From contig NZ_PDHM01000021.1 in assembly GCF_002573715.1 (NCBI RefSeq), positions 186,001 to 250,000 on the forward strand: DNA of 64,000 bases. Direction: 5' to 3'. A program made the position numbers and the translations under genes. A model generated the notes under the pieces. That model saw nothing but the letters and a program-made list of their open reading frames with translations. It did no database searches and had not been told where the DNA came from. This stretch comes from Paenibacillus sp. EZ-K15. Its GTDB lineage: Bacteria > Bacillota > Bacilli > Paenibacillales > Paenibacillaceae. This document shows, in pieces, positions 26,465-35,498 of this stretch. Numbering within the stretch: the stretch's first letter is position 1; the number at the start of each line of letters is the position of its first letter.

Positions 26465-27397
26465 CTAGTATTCCTCCCTGAAGCGGCGAGCGACCCACTG
26501 CGCCAATATATTAAGCAAGAAGGTGATGACAAACAAGGTCAGACCTACCGCAAAAATCGTGCCGTATTCAATCGTTCCGCGCGGAACATCACCCATACTT
26601 ACCTGAACGATATAAGAAGTCATGGTCTGGATGCTTTCCAGCGGATTCAACGTCAGCTGCGGCGTAGCACCAGCAGCCACCGTTACGATCATCGTTTCGC
26701 CAATCGCGCGCGAGAATGCCAATACGAAGGACGACACGACCCCCGACAGAGCGGCAGGCAGCACAATTTTCAGTGCAACCTCAAATCGGGTAGCACCGAG
26801 CGCGTAGGCACCGTGACGAAGACTCTTAGGTACCGCGCGCATCGCGTCTTCACTTAAAGATGAAATCATCGGCAGGACCATGATCCCCACCACGATACCC
26901 GCGCTAAGCGCATTGAATATACCCATGTTGGGAAAAATCTTTTGAAGGAATGGCGTTACCGTTTCAAGCGCAAAATATCCATAAACAATCGTTGGTACAC
27001 CAGCCAATACCTCAAGCACTGGCTTTACACCCCCCCGAACCCGGGCAGGAGCGTATTCATTGAGATAAATAGCGCATGCCAAGCCGATAGGCACTGCGAA
27101 TAGGATCGCAATGCCTGTAATCAGCAATGTGCCGCCCAGCAGGGGCAGCACGCCGAATTCTTTTGGAGGGAGAATCGGACTCCATGTCGTTCCAGTCAGA
27201 AAGGACCATACCGGTACTTCCTTGAAGAAGATCACGGATTCCTGCAGAAGCGTATATACAATACCGATGGTAGTAAACACCGAAAGCAGGGCACACAAGC
27301 CGAGTAAGATTGGAATGATTTTGTCTGAGATGCGTGTTTTGCTTCGACGGAATGTCATGCTTTTTGTGTTTACCGCCACGGGTGAAGTTTTGTTCAT
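26465..27397 (-). CDS. pstC: Phosphate ABC transporter permease PstC
   Basis: A 310-residue permease. Diagnostic stretches are LACAIYLNEYAPARVRGGVK, VLAGVPTIVYGYFAL and the loop HGAYALGATRFEVALKIVLP. It begins with a hydrophilic 30-residue N-terminus before the first membrane segment. It is the second gene of the pst operon, 59 bp after pstS, and abuts pstA. Confidence 0.96.
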   Translation of the reverse strand: MNKTSPVAVNTKSMTFRRSKTRISDKIIPILLGLCALLSVFTTIGIVYTLLQESVIFFKEVPVWSFLTGTTWSPILPPKEFGVLPLLGGTLLITGIAILFAVPIGLACAIYLNEYAPARVRGGVKPVLEVLAGVPTIVYGYFALETVTPFLQKIFPNMGIFNALSAGIVVGIMVLPMISSLSEDAMRAVPKSLRHGAYALGATRFEVALKIVLPAALSGVVSSFVLAFSRAIGETMIVTVAAGATPQLTLNPLESIQTMTSYIVQVSMGDVPRGTIEYGTIFAVGLTLFVITFLLNILAQWVARRFREEY

Positions 27398-27456
27398 TCT
27401 CCTCTTCCCTTTCTATGGGTTGCCCGGAGGATTCCCTCCGGGCATCTAGTCTTTAA

Positions 27457-28458
27457 TTATTTTGCCAACTTGTCTTTTTCTGCTTTGTACTGTTCATCTT
27501 GAAGCGGTACGAATCCGACTTCGCCAGCAAGACTAGCGGCATTATCAAGGTAGAAGTTCATGAATGCACTCACTTCTGGTCGCTCAAGCTCTTTATCGTT
27601 AACATAGAGCAGCAGCGGACGGGACAATGGAGCATAACTGTTATCCTTGATCGTTTCCATGCTTGGAGCTACGGTAGCCGTACCGTTATCAATCGGAACC
27701 AGCTTCAACTTGTCTTGGTTCTCTTCATAGAAGGAGAATCCGAAGTATCCGATGGAGTTCTTGTCACCAGCTACCCCTTGAACGACTGCGTTTGTATCGG
27801 CACTGAACGTAATTTGGCTATCATTTCTGCTTGCTTGCGCTTCACCGTTAATCGCTTCTGTGAAGTAATCGAATGTTCCGTGGTCAGTACCTGGCGAGTA
27901 GATTTTAATTTCCTCTGCCGGCCATCCTTCACGAACGTCAGCCCATGTTTTTACGGTGCTGTTTGGCTCGTAAATTTTCTTGAGCTCATCAACGGTCAAT
28001 TTATCTACGAATTCATTGCTTGGGTTAACAACGACGGACAGTCCGTCATAAGCTACCAGAACCTCATGATAGGTAATGCCATTGGCTTTTGCTTCCTCAG
28101 CTTCGCTGTCTTTAATCGGACGGGAAGCATTGGACACTGCGATCTCGCTGTTGTTAAAACGTTTGAAGCCAGCGCCTGTTCCGCCTGTTCCGATCGGAAT
28201 GCGGACATCCGGGTTAGCTGCGCCGAACTCTTCAGCAACCGCTTCGGTTAATGGATGCAGTGTACTTGAACCATCAATTTCAATTGTTCCTGTCAAAGCT
28301 GTTGAGGTATTTTCCTCTGTTTGTTGTGCTGAACCATTCTCTTTATTTTCTCCTGAAGCACCGCCGGAAGTTCCTCCTCCGCATGCTGCCAAAAGTGTGC
28401 TCAGCATTAACACCAATACGAGAATACCTGCTGGTTTACGACCCCTTCTTCTAAACAA
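27457..28458 (-). CDS. pstS: Phosphate-binding lipoprotein PstS
   Basis: A 333-residue phosphate-binding protein. I start at TTG 28458 because AAGGAG lies eight bases upstream; the TTG at 28476 would put that site inside the gene. The result is a compact lipoprotein signal (FRRRGRKP, hydrophobic run, LLAAC). Phosphate-binding motifs are DGSSTLHPL near the N-terminus of the mature protein, GTGGTGAGFKRF and SRNDSQITF-like sequence. The mature protein is lipid-anchored outside the membrane. Four Pho-box hexamers lie upstream, so it is induced by PhoP under phosphate limitation. Confidence 0.95.
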   Translation of the reverse strand: MFRRRGRKPAGILVLVLMLSTLLAACGGGTSGGASGENKENGSAQQTEENTSTALTGTIEIDGSSTLHPLTEAVAEEFGAANPDVRIPIGTGGTGAGFKRFNNSEIAVSNASRPIKDSEAEEAKANGITYHEVLVAYDGLSVVVNPSNEFVDKLTVDELKKIYEPNSTVKTWADVREGWPAEEIKIYSPGTDHGTFDYFTEAINGEAQASRNDSQITFSADTNAVVQGVAGDKNSIGYFGFSFYEENQDKLKLVPIDNGTATVAPSMETIKDNSYAPLSRPLLLYVNDKELERPEVSAFMNFYLDNAASLAGEVGFVPLQDEQYKAEKDKLAK

Positions 28459-28520
28459 ACGAATCCACTCCTTCAAAATGGTTGTTGTCTCTACTTACAA
28501 TATTGATAATAATCCCGGAA

Positions 28521-28559
28521 TGTAATAGCAGTTTCTGAGAAATGTAAACGCAGTGTAAA
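28521..28559 (-). promoter_or_regulatory. Tandem Pho boxes upstream of pstS
   Basis: On the minus strand TTTACA, TTTACA, CAGAAA and ATTACA occur at exact 11-bp steps, starting at 28559. Three of the four fit the PhoP recognition sequence TT(A/C/T)A(C/T)A or differ by one base, with the standard 5-bp spacers. The array lies 63-101 bp before the proposed TTG start. A PhoP-activated promoter for the pst operon follows directly from this. Confidence 0.85.
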
Positions 28560-28579
28560 ATATTTTAATAAAAGTAGGG

Positions 28580-29770
28580 TTATAGTTTCGATCTTTCTTC
28601 CATGATCGAAGCTTCACCGGTGTTCATTCCGGCAAGCTCATCCTTAACCCGCTCCACACGCTTCACGGTTTCCTCGGCCAGTTGATAAACCTGATTACCG
28701 GACTTCTGAACCTCTTGAACGGCGCTGTCCATTTCATTAAACATTTGGGCACCTTCCGTTACATACCCCTCGCAGGATTGGATTTCCTTCAGCGATGACA
28801 CAGCGCCCTTGGCTGTATCTGCTGCCATCCTCTGGATTTGCTCCAGCAGCTGCGATATATCCCCTGACAGCTTGCGTGTTTGTTTTGCCAGCGATTGTAC
28901 CTCTGCCGCAACCACTTGAAATCCTCGCCCATGCTCGCCGGCATGCGCGGCTTCAATCGAGGCATTCATTGCCAGCAGACTGCTTTGGTTCGCAAGCTCG
29001 GTAATCATGCCGGTTATAGAAAATATGCGGCTGGCATCGGCAGCGAGCTCGGAGGCCTGGCCTTCACGCTTCGTCATATCCTCCACAAGGCCAAGATACG
29101 AGGTTCGGACATGATCCAGTTTCGCCTTCCCGGTTTGAGACCACTCCTTCATCCGTATACATTCCGAGTTCGTTCTCGCTGCTGCCGTGCGGACGTCGGT
29201 TAAAGAGGATTGAATGTTCCGGGTATGCCGGTAGCTTTCCTGCAGGATCAGTTCCCGCTTCTCTTCCGCCTCCGCTTGGAGCCCGCTGGACAGACTCATC
29301 AGATCCCGGACCGTAAGCACGCCGAGCAGTAGTCCTGCATCCGTGATTAAGACACAATCGTAAAATTTCGAATCCGGGCGCTGCAAGGACAAATCCAGCA
29401 GTGTTCCCACCTTCTCGGATATATCCACACGCGTCGGTTGATGGTCCGCAAACTGGAAGGCTGGTTTGGAATAATACAGGTCAACGGCAAACCTGCCCAT
29501 CATTCGCTGGTAAAACACATCCCGCATGATCAGTCCTGCTGGTGCATCTGCCTCATCGCAATAAATAACACACGGAATACGCGGATCCTTCGCAAAAACA
29601 TTCAGCACATCGAGGCAGGATTCAGACTTTCCTATAACAGGGACCCTTCTTATGTATTGCCGATATAATGCGCCTGCTTCAGGCTCGTTTGCTACTTGTC
29701 CATCAAGTTCCGGCTCTACCTCCATCTTCATTCTCTCTGTCTGATTTGGTTTGGTTTGAAGCAGTGTCAT
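28580..29770 (-). CDS. Soluble CBS-domain / chemoreceptor signalling-domain fusion
   Basis: A 396-residue protein without membrane segments or signal peptide. Residues about 40-165 look like a CBS domain pair (VPVIGKSESCLDVL, PAGLIMRDVFYQRM, LLLGVLTVRDLMSL). From about 175 on it is a long coiled coil with the chemoreceptor tip pattern ITELANQSSLLAMNASIEAA and AGEHGRGFQVVAAEVQSLA. Such proteins pass a cytoplasmic nucleotide or ligand signal to a CheA kinase array. It lies between phoP and pstS on the same strand but has its own spacing (176 bp after phoP, and the pstS Pho boxes follow it), so linkage to phosphate is by position only. Confidence 0.85.
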   Translation of the reverse strand: MTLLQTKPNQTERMKMEVEPELDGQVANEPEAGALYRQYIRRVPVIGKSESCLDVLNVFAKDPRIPCVIYCDEADAPAGLIMRDVFYQRMMGRFAVDLYYSKPAFQFADHQPTRVDISEKVGTLLDLSLQRPDSKFYDCVLITDAGLLLGVLTVRDLMSLSSGLQAEAEEKRELILQESYRHTRNIQSSLTDVRTAAARTNSECIRMKEWSQTGKAKLDHVRTSYLGLVEDMTKREGQASELAADASRIFSITGMITELANQSSLLAMNASIEAAHAGEHGRGFQVVAAEVQSLAKQTRKLSGDISQLLEQIQRMAADTAKGAVSSLKEIQSCEGYVTEGAQMFNEMDSAVQEVQKSGNQVYQLAEETVKRVERVKDELAGMNTGEASIMEERSKL

Positions 29771-29930
29771 GCGCCTTCACCCCTTCTTCATCTGGTCCTT
29801 TAGACGCATCTTACCGGACAAGTATTATGGGAATATACTCGAATGATTAAGGGAGCGTAAACTACGGAAGGATAATCGCGGGGATATGAGACATTAGACA
29901 CGTCAGGATCTGACCAAAGACCCAAAAAAA

Positions 29931-29967
29931 AAGACTCCTCATCATTTCAAACGGAATGATGGGAGCC
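29931..29967 (-). terminator. Terminator overlapping the phoP stop
   Basis: On the minus strand GGCTCCCATCATTCC pairs with a GAAATGATGAGGAGTC-type arm (few mismatches) and is followed by T9. The last phoP codons and its TGA (29947-29949) lie inside the structure. Confidence 0.75.
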
Positions 29968-30678
29968 TTTTTTCGGATTTACTACAAGTTTATAACCAAC
30001 CCCGCGAATGGAGTCAATGTGTACAGATTCAGGATCAAGCTCAAGCTTCTTGCGCAGGGAACTCACATGAACGTCCACGGTTCGCTGCCCGCCGATATAA
30101 TCGAAGCCCCAGACCACGTTCATCAGATCATCCCTCGTTAACACAACGCCGGGTTTTTTGGCCAGGTAGAGCAGCACCTCAAATTCTTTCGGCCGGAGAT
30201 TAATGCTCTGACCACCAAGCCGGACCTCGTATTTCTCAGGATAGATTTCCAGCTGTCCAAGCGAAATGACGTTCCCTTGATTGTCCGTCGTTTTTACTTC
30301 ATCGGCGTGACCGGAAACCCGGCGCATGACGGCCGATACGCGGGCCAGCAGCTCAGATACACCAAATGGCTTGGTAATATAGTCATCCGCCCCCATCTTC
30401 AAACCTTGAACAACTTCCTCCTCGGCGTTCTTCGCGGTCAGAATGATGATCGGCGTGGTAATTCCGTTACTGCGAAGCTTCTCTAAAATCTGAAAGCCGT
30501 TCATGCCTGGCAGCATGACATCCAGCAGGATCAGATCATATTCATGATGCGACGCTTTCTCGTAACCTGCGGTACCGTGTTCCTCTACCTCGACTTGAAA
30601 ACCTTCCTGCGTCAGATTGTAAGACAACAGCCGCGAAAGTGTCGGCTCATCTTCGATAACCAGCATGCGTTGCGTCAA
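29947..30678 (-). CDS. phoP: PhoP, phosphate-response regulator
   Basis: A 243-residue OmpR-family response regulator. The receiver domain has acidic pocket residues in VIEDEP (9-12), phospho-acceptor Asp53 in LLDVMLPGMNGF, and Lys in LTAKNAEEEV. The C-terminal winged helix includes LRPKEFEVLLYLAKKPG and the recognition region GQRTVDVHVSSLRKKLE. Translation starts at a TTG with GGGGGT upstream. Assignment to PhoP rests on the PhoR-type kinase upstream, the pst genes downstream and its own tandem Pho boxes. Unlike B. subtilis, it follows phoR instead of preceding it. Confidence 0.93.
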   Translation of the reverse strand: MTQRMLVIEDEPTLSRLLSYNLTQEGFQVEVEEHGTAGYEKASHHEYDLILLDVMLPGMNGFQILEKLRSNGITTPIIILTAKNAEEEVVQGLKMGADDYITKPFGVSELLARVSAVMRRVSGHADEVKTTDNQGNVISLGQLEIYPEKYEVRLGGQSINLRPKEFEVLLYLAKKPGVVLTRDDLMNVVWGFDYIGGQRTVDVHVSSLRKKLELDPESVHIDSIRGVGYKLVVNPKKGSHHSV

Positions 30679-30724
30679 TGTTACCCCCGCCCTTATCTTG
30701 ATAATTGGACTCCTTATGCAAGTA

Positions 30725-30752
30725 TATCAACAGAATGTTAACGGAGTGTTAA
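30725..30752 (-). promoter_or_regulatory. Tandem Pho boxes between phoR and phoP
   Basis: On the minus strand TTAACA, TTAACA and TTGATA occur at exact 11-bp steps with 5-bp spacers. The first two are perfect PhoP hexamers. The phoR stop codon TAA lies inside the first hexamer. The sites end 46 bp before the phoP start. They imply a separate, autoregulated phoP promoter. Confidence 0.85.
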
Positions 30753-32563
30753 CTCCCTGTTTCCTGCGTTTCCTGCAATATCGGAAGCTCAATGATGAAG
30801 GAGCTGCCGATTCCCAGCTCGCTCTCCACCTTGATGGTTCCGTGATGAAGATCCACCAGATGCTTCACGATCGATAGTCCAAGCCCCGTTCCGCCTGATC
30901 CGCGCGAACGCGCTTTATCCACCCGATAGAATCGTTCAAATATGCGGGGAAGATCTTTCTTCGGAATGCCAATCCCGGAATCCTTAACAATGAATTCTAC
31001 AATATCCTCGGCGTTCCCATTACTATGCTTTTCACGAGCTGTTAATTTTACTCGCCCGCCTTCTTGCGTGTAACTGATCGAATTCGAGAGCAGATTCATA
31101 AAAATCTGGCGGAGCTTGTCCTCGTCCCCCTCCATAAACAGCTCTTCCGGAATGTCGAGCTCCAGGCTGATCCGCTTCTTCTCCGCGACCGTGCGCATCA
31201 TTTCGGATATCGTATCAAAGAACGCCGACAGATGAATCGGCGAGTAATCCATCTGAATCCGCTTGGATTCGATCTTGGACAGCTCCAGAATGTCACCGAT
31301 TAGACGATTCAGCCGTTCGGACTCGTCATAGATAATCTGGAGGAAGGAACGCGATGTCTTCTCATCGGTAACCCCGCCGCCAAGCAGCGTTTCGGCAAAC
31401 CCCTTAACCGCAGCAAGCGGAGTCTTCAGCTCGTGAGACACGTTGGCTACGAATTCGCTCCGCATGCGTTCAAGTCTGCGAATATCACTTACATCCTGCA
31501 GCAGAAACAGCATGCCTCGGTAGGACTCCTGCTCTTCCTCCTGCATCATCGCAACTCCATCCAGGCGGATGATCGATTCCACCGGATAATAAATGTTGCG
31601 CTCCTCATGGAAGCCTTCCTTGCTCTCCAGACCTTCCTCCATCAGTTTGGTCAATTCATAATGCTGCTTGAGCTCACGGTACGATTTGCCTGTTATCACT
31701 TCGGCATTAATGCCGAGCATTCGCTCGGCAGCCCGGTTCACGAGAATAATCTGACCTGCTCCGTTCACCATGACAATGCCGCCTGTCATATTGTTTAGAA
31801 CGCTTTGCAGCAAATCTTCATTATCCCGTATCGTCCGCAGCTGGGTCTGTAGGCTGTCGGCCATTCCGTTAATGGCTTGCGCCAATTGACCGATCTCGTC
31901 CTTACGATGAATCTTCACCCTCGCATCATATTCAAGGCTCGATATCCGTCTGGCAACGCGCGTGATTTTCTCTAGCGGTGACGTCAAGCCTTTGGCGACA
32001 CGATAACTCACCAGGGCAGCAATCAGGAACAGCACCAGCAGACCAATCCCCATGACGGTCCAGCCTTGCCTGACTCCCTGGTCCACTGCTTTCAGGCTAA
32101 CCGACAACCTGACGAATCCGTCGAAATTCTCTCCGGCCTTGACCGGAAGAGCAACGTACAGCATGTCCTGCTCAAGCGTATCGCTCCGGCGAATGGTACT
32201 CCCGCGGCCTTCTTTTACCGCCTGAAGCATCTCTTCGCGATAAGCGTGGTTATCCATAGTTAACGGATCACTTTCCGAATCCCCGATAACCTTGCCATCC
32301 TTCAATATAAACGTCACTCTTGACTCGGACAGCTCCTCAAGCTGCATGGATCTGTTGGTATAATACGTGATAGCATCCGCGCTGTCCGCATCCGGAAACT
32401 CCATCATGGTCTGCAGAAGCCGAATCTCCCGGACCATATTGTCCTCCAGCAGCTGAACATGGGACTGCTTGAATACCGTCACCATAGCCAGTCCTGCCGC
32501 GAGCATAGATAACCCAATTAAAGTAAGCATAATCAGAGTCAAACGATTGCGATACTGCCTCAT
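30749..32563 (-). CDS. phoR: PhoR, membrane-bound phosphate-sensing histidine kinase
   Basis: A 604-residue kinase. Membrane segments lie at about residues 9-31 and 168-187 and enclose an extracytoplasmic sensor of about 135 residues. Then follow HAMP (about 188-240), PAS (about 250-360), the dimerisation domain with phosphorylated His377 in ANVSHELKTPLAAVKGF, and an ATPase domain (VKDSGIGIPKKDLPRIFERF, GGTGLGLSIVKHLV). This is the PhoR layout. A GAGGAGAG site precedes the ATG. It lies 25 bp after the SBF transporter gene, so these two may be co-transcribed. Confidence 0.94.
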   Translation of the reverse strand: MRQYRNRLTLIMLTLIGLSMLAAGLAMVTVFKQSHVQLLEDNMVREIRLLQTMMEFPDADSADAITYYTNRSMQLEELSESRVTFILKDGKVIGDSESDPLTMDNHAYREEMLQAVKEGRGSTIRRSDTLEQDMLYVALPVKAGENFDGFVRLSVSLKAVDQGVRQGWTVMGIGLLVLFLIAALVSYRVAKGLTSPLEKITRVARRISSLEYDARVKIHRKDEIGQLAQAINGMADSLQTQLRTIRDNEDLLQSVLNNMTGGIVMVNGAGQIILVNRAAERMLGINAEVITGKSYRELKQHYELTKLMEEGLESKEGFHEERNIYYPVESIIRLDGVAMMQEEEQESYRGMLFLLQDVSDIRRLERMRSEFVANVSHELKTPLAAVKGFAETLLGGGVTDEKTSRSFLQIIYDESERLNRLIGDILELSKIESKRIQMDYSPIHLSAFFDTISEMMRTVAEKKRISLELDIPEELFMEGDEDKLRQIFMNLLSNSISYTQEGGRVKLTAREKHSNGNAEDIVEFIVKDSGIGIPKKDLPRIFERFYRVDKARSRGSGGTGLGLSIVKHLVDLHHGTIKVESELGIGSSFIIELPILQETQETGS

Positions 32564-32588
32564 GGTCTCTCCTCTTTCTGCCGCGTGA

Positions 32589-33560
32589 TCATTTTGGATA
32601 ACTTACCGCCCGTGTGCGTCGTCGGTGGAATAAAGCATGAATGATAGTTGCCGCCGGCTGCTGGAACATAATGCCCAGCACCACCGGGATGGAAGCCTGG
32701 GGTGAGAAATAAGTTGTAGCCAGCACCATCCCGAGTGATATATTACGCATTCCGGACGCGTAAGTAAATGTAATTTGCATTTCCCGTGTCGGTCCCAGCA
32801 TCGCATACGAGCCAAAATAACCAAGCAAATAACAGATCACAATCAGCGTGAAGACAACCGGGACGACCACCAGCATCTCCTCCTTCATGCCTGCTGCATG
32901 CGGAGCGATGGCTGCTGCGTTCAGCATAACCACGAGCATAAAAAACAGCTTCGATATCGGCTGGGCTACGGGAGCCGACCAGTCCTTAATCCGTCCTTTG
33001 GAACCTTCATACAGCATCACCCCGATCAGAGTGGGCAATACCACCATGGTCAGCAAATCGAGAATCAGCTCAGACGCATTCCATGTAATCAAAGCATCCC
33101 CGATAAACATATCCATCAAAGCCGGGACGACCAGCGGACTGAGTATGGTATCCAGCACGACCACCGCTAAGATGAACGGAACGCTGCCGCCGGAGCTTCC
33201 GACCCACATCACGGAGGATATCCCCAGCGGAATGATCGCGAATAGCAGCAAGCCAATCGTATAATCCGAGTGCGCACCAAACACAGCCGAGCCCAGTCCA
33301 TAGGCAAGTACCGGTGCGGCCGCATGGGCGAGAAAGAGCGTCAACATAACGGCAAAGGGCCGTTTTAGAACCCCTTGCAGATGACGGATCCCACAGCCAA
33401 GCGCCATAACCAGTGTAATATAACCGAATAGATAAGGAATCCAGTGAACAAAGTCCAGCAACACATCCGAGAGCAGCCAGCCTAGCACCAGCGAGCCTGG
33501 AATCAAGAGAAAGGTGTACTTTTCAAACCAAGATGCAAAGGCTAGTCCAAAACTTCTCAC
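32589..33560 (-). CDS. Bile acid:sodium symporter (SBF) family transporter
   Basis: A 323-residue membrane protein with nine to ten hydrophobic segments, of the BASS/SBF type (VMALGCGIRHLQGVLKRP, IIPLGISSVMWVGSSGGSVP, ITFTYASGMRNISLGMVLA). I start at GTG 33560 with GGGAGG six bases upstream, which removes an unrelated 32-residue tail of the longer frame. Family members take up organic anions such as bile acids, pantoate or keto acids with sodium. The substrate here is unknown. It may be transcribed with phoR. Confidence 0.85.
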   Translation of the reverse strand: MRSFGLAFASWFEKYTFLLIPGSLVLGWLLSDVLLDFVHWIPYLFGYITLVMALGCGIRHLQGVLKRPFAVMLTLFLAHAAAPVLAYGLGSAVFGAHSDYTIGLLLFAIIPLGISSVMWVGSSGGSVPFILAVVVLDTILSPLVVPALMDMFIGDALITWNASELILDLLTMVVLPTLIGVMLYEGSKGRIKDWSAPVAQPISKLFFMLVVMLNAAAIAPHAAGMKEEMLVVVPVVFTLIVICYLLGYFGSYAMLGPTREMQITFTYASGMRNISLGMVLATTYFSPQASIPVVLGIMFQQPAATIIHALFHRRRTRAVSYPK

Positions 33561-33667
33561 CTGTTTCCTCCCATGACTGAATTGACGTATTTGACTTTCA
33601 TCATAAACCGGAGTGTGCGAAAACCGCAACGAAAATTCGAAATAAGGGACCCCCACCCCTGCTCAAC

Positions 33668-33704
33668 AAAAAAACATCGACCGGCACATAATGGCCAATC
33701 GATG
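33668..33704 (-). terminator. Terminator after fumarase
   Basis: On the minus strand CATCGATTGGCC pairs with GCCGGTCGATG across a short loop and is followed by T7. It begins about 20 bp after the fumarase stop. Confidence 0.8.
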
Positions 33705-33723
33705 CTTCTTCAGATGCTCTGGA

Positions 33724-35280
33724 TTAGGAGAACACCGGCTCTTTAAACATGGCCAGCTTCTCTGCCGAATCCTTGCTCACATCGGCATGCAGGCTGTTTC
33801 CGTGTGAATCCATCGTGACGATGGCGGCAAAGCCATCAACCTCCAGATGCCACATCGCTTCCGGAATGCCAAACTCCATGAAATCCACGCCGTTTACTTT
33901 TTTAATGCATCTTGCGTAATACTGAGCGGCCCCGCCGATTGCATTCAAATACACGCCGCCATGCTCCTGCAGGGCTTGCAGCGTCTTCGAACCCATACCG
34001 CCTTTTCCGATGACCGCGCGAATGCCGAATTTTTTCAAAATATCACCCTGGTACGGTTCCTCGCGAATGCTGGTTGTCGGGCCTGCCGCCTTGACATGCC
34101 ATCCATCTTCATCCTGCATCATAACCGGCCCGCAGTGATAAATCACGGACCCGTTCAGATCGATAGGAGCATCGTGATCCATCAGGTATTTATGAAGCGC
34201 ATCCCGTCCGGTATGCATCTCGCCTCGGATAACCACCACATCCCCAACGCGCAGGGAACGAATTTGCTCCTCGCTGATCGGTGTCTGCAGCACCACTTCG
34301 CGGCCCTTGGAATCACTTGGACTTGAGTCTTCGGCTTGGGACACAGCCGTTTCGGAATTCGTTGCGTTCATCTTCACCTCGCTGCCCGCTTCATACAGCC
34401 AGTCCGTGATCTCGCCGGTTTCCGGCTCAATCAATACGCCCTGACGGCGGAATGCCCAGCAGTTATAAGCAACCGATACAAAAAAGCTTGCCGGCAAACG
34501 GTTCATCGCACCGATCTTGCAGCCGAGCAGCGTGACTTCTCCGCCAAAGCCCATCGTGCCGATCCCCAGCTTATTTGCATTTTCCAATATGTAATCTTCG
34601 AGCTTCGCCAAATCTTCGTTCGGGTTCACATCTTCCACATGACGGAACAGCTGATGCTTCGCAAGCTCATAACCGGTCGTCCGGTCGCCCCCGATGCCTA
34701 CGCCGATAAATCCAGCGCTGCAGCCCTGGCCTTGAGCTTGATACACGGCATGCATGATGCATTTGCGGATCCCGTCCAGATCGCGGCCTGCTTTCCCCAA
34801 TCCTTCAAGCTCTGCGGGAAGACTGTACTGGATGTTTTTGTTCTCGCAGCCGCCCCCTTTCAGGATGAGACGGACATCCACCTGATCCTGCTCCCATTGC
34901 TCGAAATGGATGACCGGCGTGCCAGGACCGAGATTATCCCCGCTGTTTGCGCCAGTCAATGAATCCACCGAGTTAGGACGTAGCTTGCCATCCTTCGTGG
35001 CGCGAATCACTGCAGAGTAAATCGCCTTCTTCATCTTGATTTGGTTCGCACCCACCGGTGTATGTACGATGAATGTTGGCATGCCGGTATCCTGGCAGAT
35101 CGGCGATACTTCTTGCTCGGCCATCTCAATATTTTGAGCGATTGTTGCCAGTGCCAGCCCCGCTCGCGTTGCCGCATCCTCAGACGCTCGCCCGCGGTTG
35201 ACTGCTCTTCGCGCATCTCCGGGCAAATTCGTGGAGGTTTCTACAATCAGTCGATACATACTCTCTTCAAATAATTTCAT
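33724..35280 (-). CDS. Class I (iron-sulphur) fumarate hydratase
   Basis: A 518-residue single-chain class I fumarase with the alpha part first and the beta part after about residue 310. The [4Fe-4S] cysteine motifs SPICQDTGMPTF and KGGGCENKN are visible, with GVGIGGDRTTGYELAKHQLF and the beta-part GKGGMGSKTLQALQEHGG. It interconverts fumarate and malate in the cytoplasm. A Ser/Glu-rich linker of about 25 residues joins the parts. I choose the ATG at 35280; the longer frame from 35337 is not supported, and an ATG eight codons later is possible. Iron-sulphur dependence makes it oxygen-sensitive, unlike the class II CitG of B. subtilis. Confidence 0.94.
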   Translation of the reverse strand: MKLFEESMYRLIVETSTNLPGDARRAVNRGRASEDAATRAGLALATIAQNIEMAEQEVSPICQDTGMPTFIVHTPVGANQIKMKKAIYSAVIRATKDGKLRPNSVDSLTGANSGDNLGPGTPVIHFEQWEQDQVDVRLILKGGGCENKNIQYSLPAELEGLGKAGRDLDGIRKCIMHAVYQAQGQGCSAGFIGVGIGGDRTTGYELAKHQLFRHVEDVNPNEDLAKLEDYILENANKLGIGTMGFGGEVTLLGCKIGAMNRLPASFFVSVAYNCWAFRRQGVLIEPETGEITDWLYEAGSEVKMNATNSETAVSQAEDSSPSDSKGREVVLQTPISEEQIRSLRVGDVVVIRGEMHTGRDALHKYLMDHDAPIDLNGSVIYHCGPVMMQDEDGWHVKAAGPTTSIREEPYQGDILKKFGIRAVIGKGGMGSKTLQALQEHGGVYLNAIGGAAQYYARCIKKVNGVDFMEFGIPEAMWHLEVDGFAAIVTMDSHGNSLHADVSKDSAEKLAMFKEPVFS

Positions 35281-35498
35281 AACGTCGGTAAACTCCTCTC
35301 TCTCATAACCCAGGCATGATAGCAAAATAAGAATCATTACAAACTGCCAATATTGTTATCATATCATATCATTTCGCACATGAAAGGGTTTACTTCAAAA
35401 AATGAAAGAGTAGAGAAAATGTGTTGATACACTCGTTTAATCGACCATACCATTCTATGAATCTCACATATATTGGTTAAGGAAAGGAGGTGATAGCT

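Noticed and set aside
33561..33667. Promoter for the SBF-phoR-phoP genes
   Set aside because: Only poor -35/-10 pairs (for example TTGCGG with TTATGA) were found, too weak to annotate.
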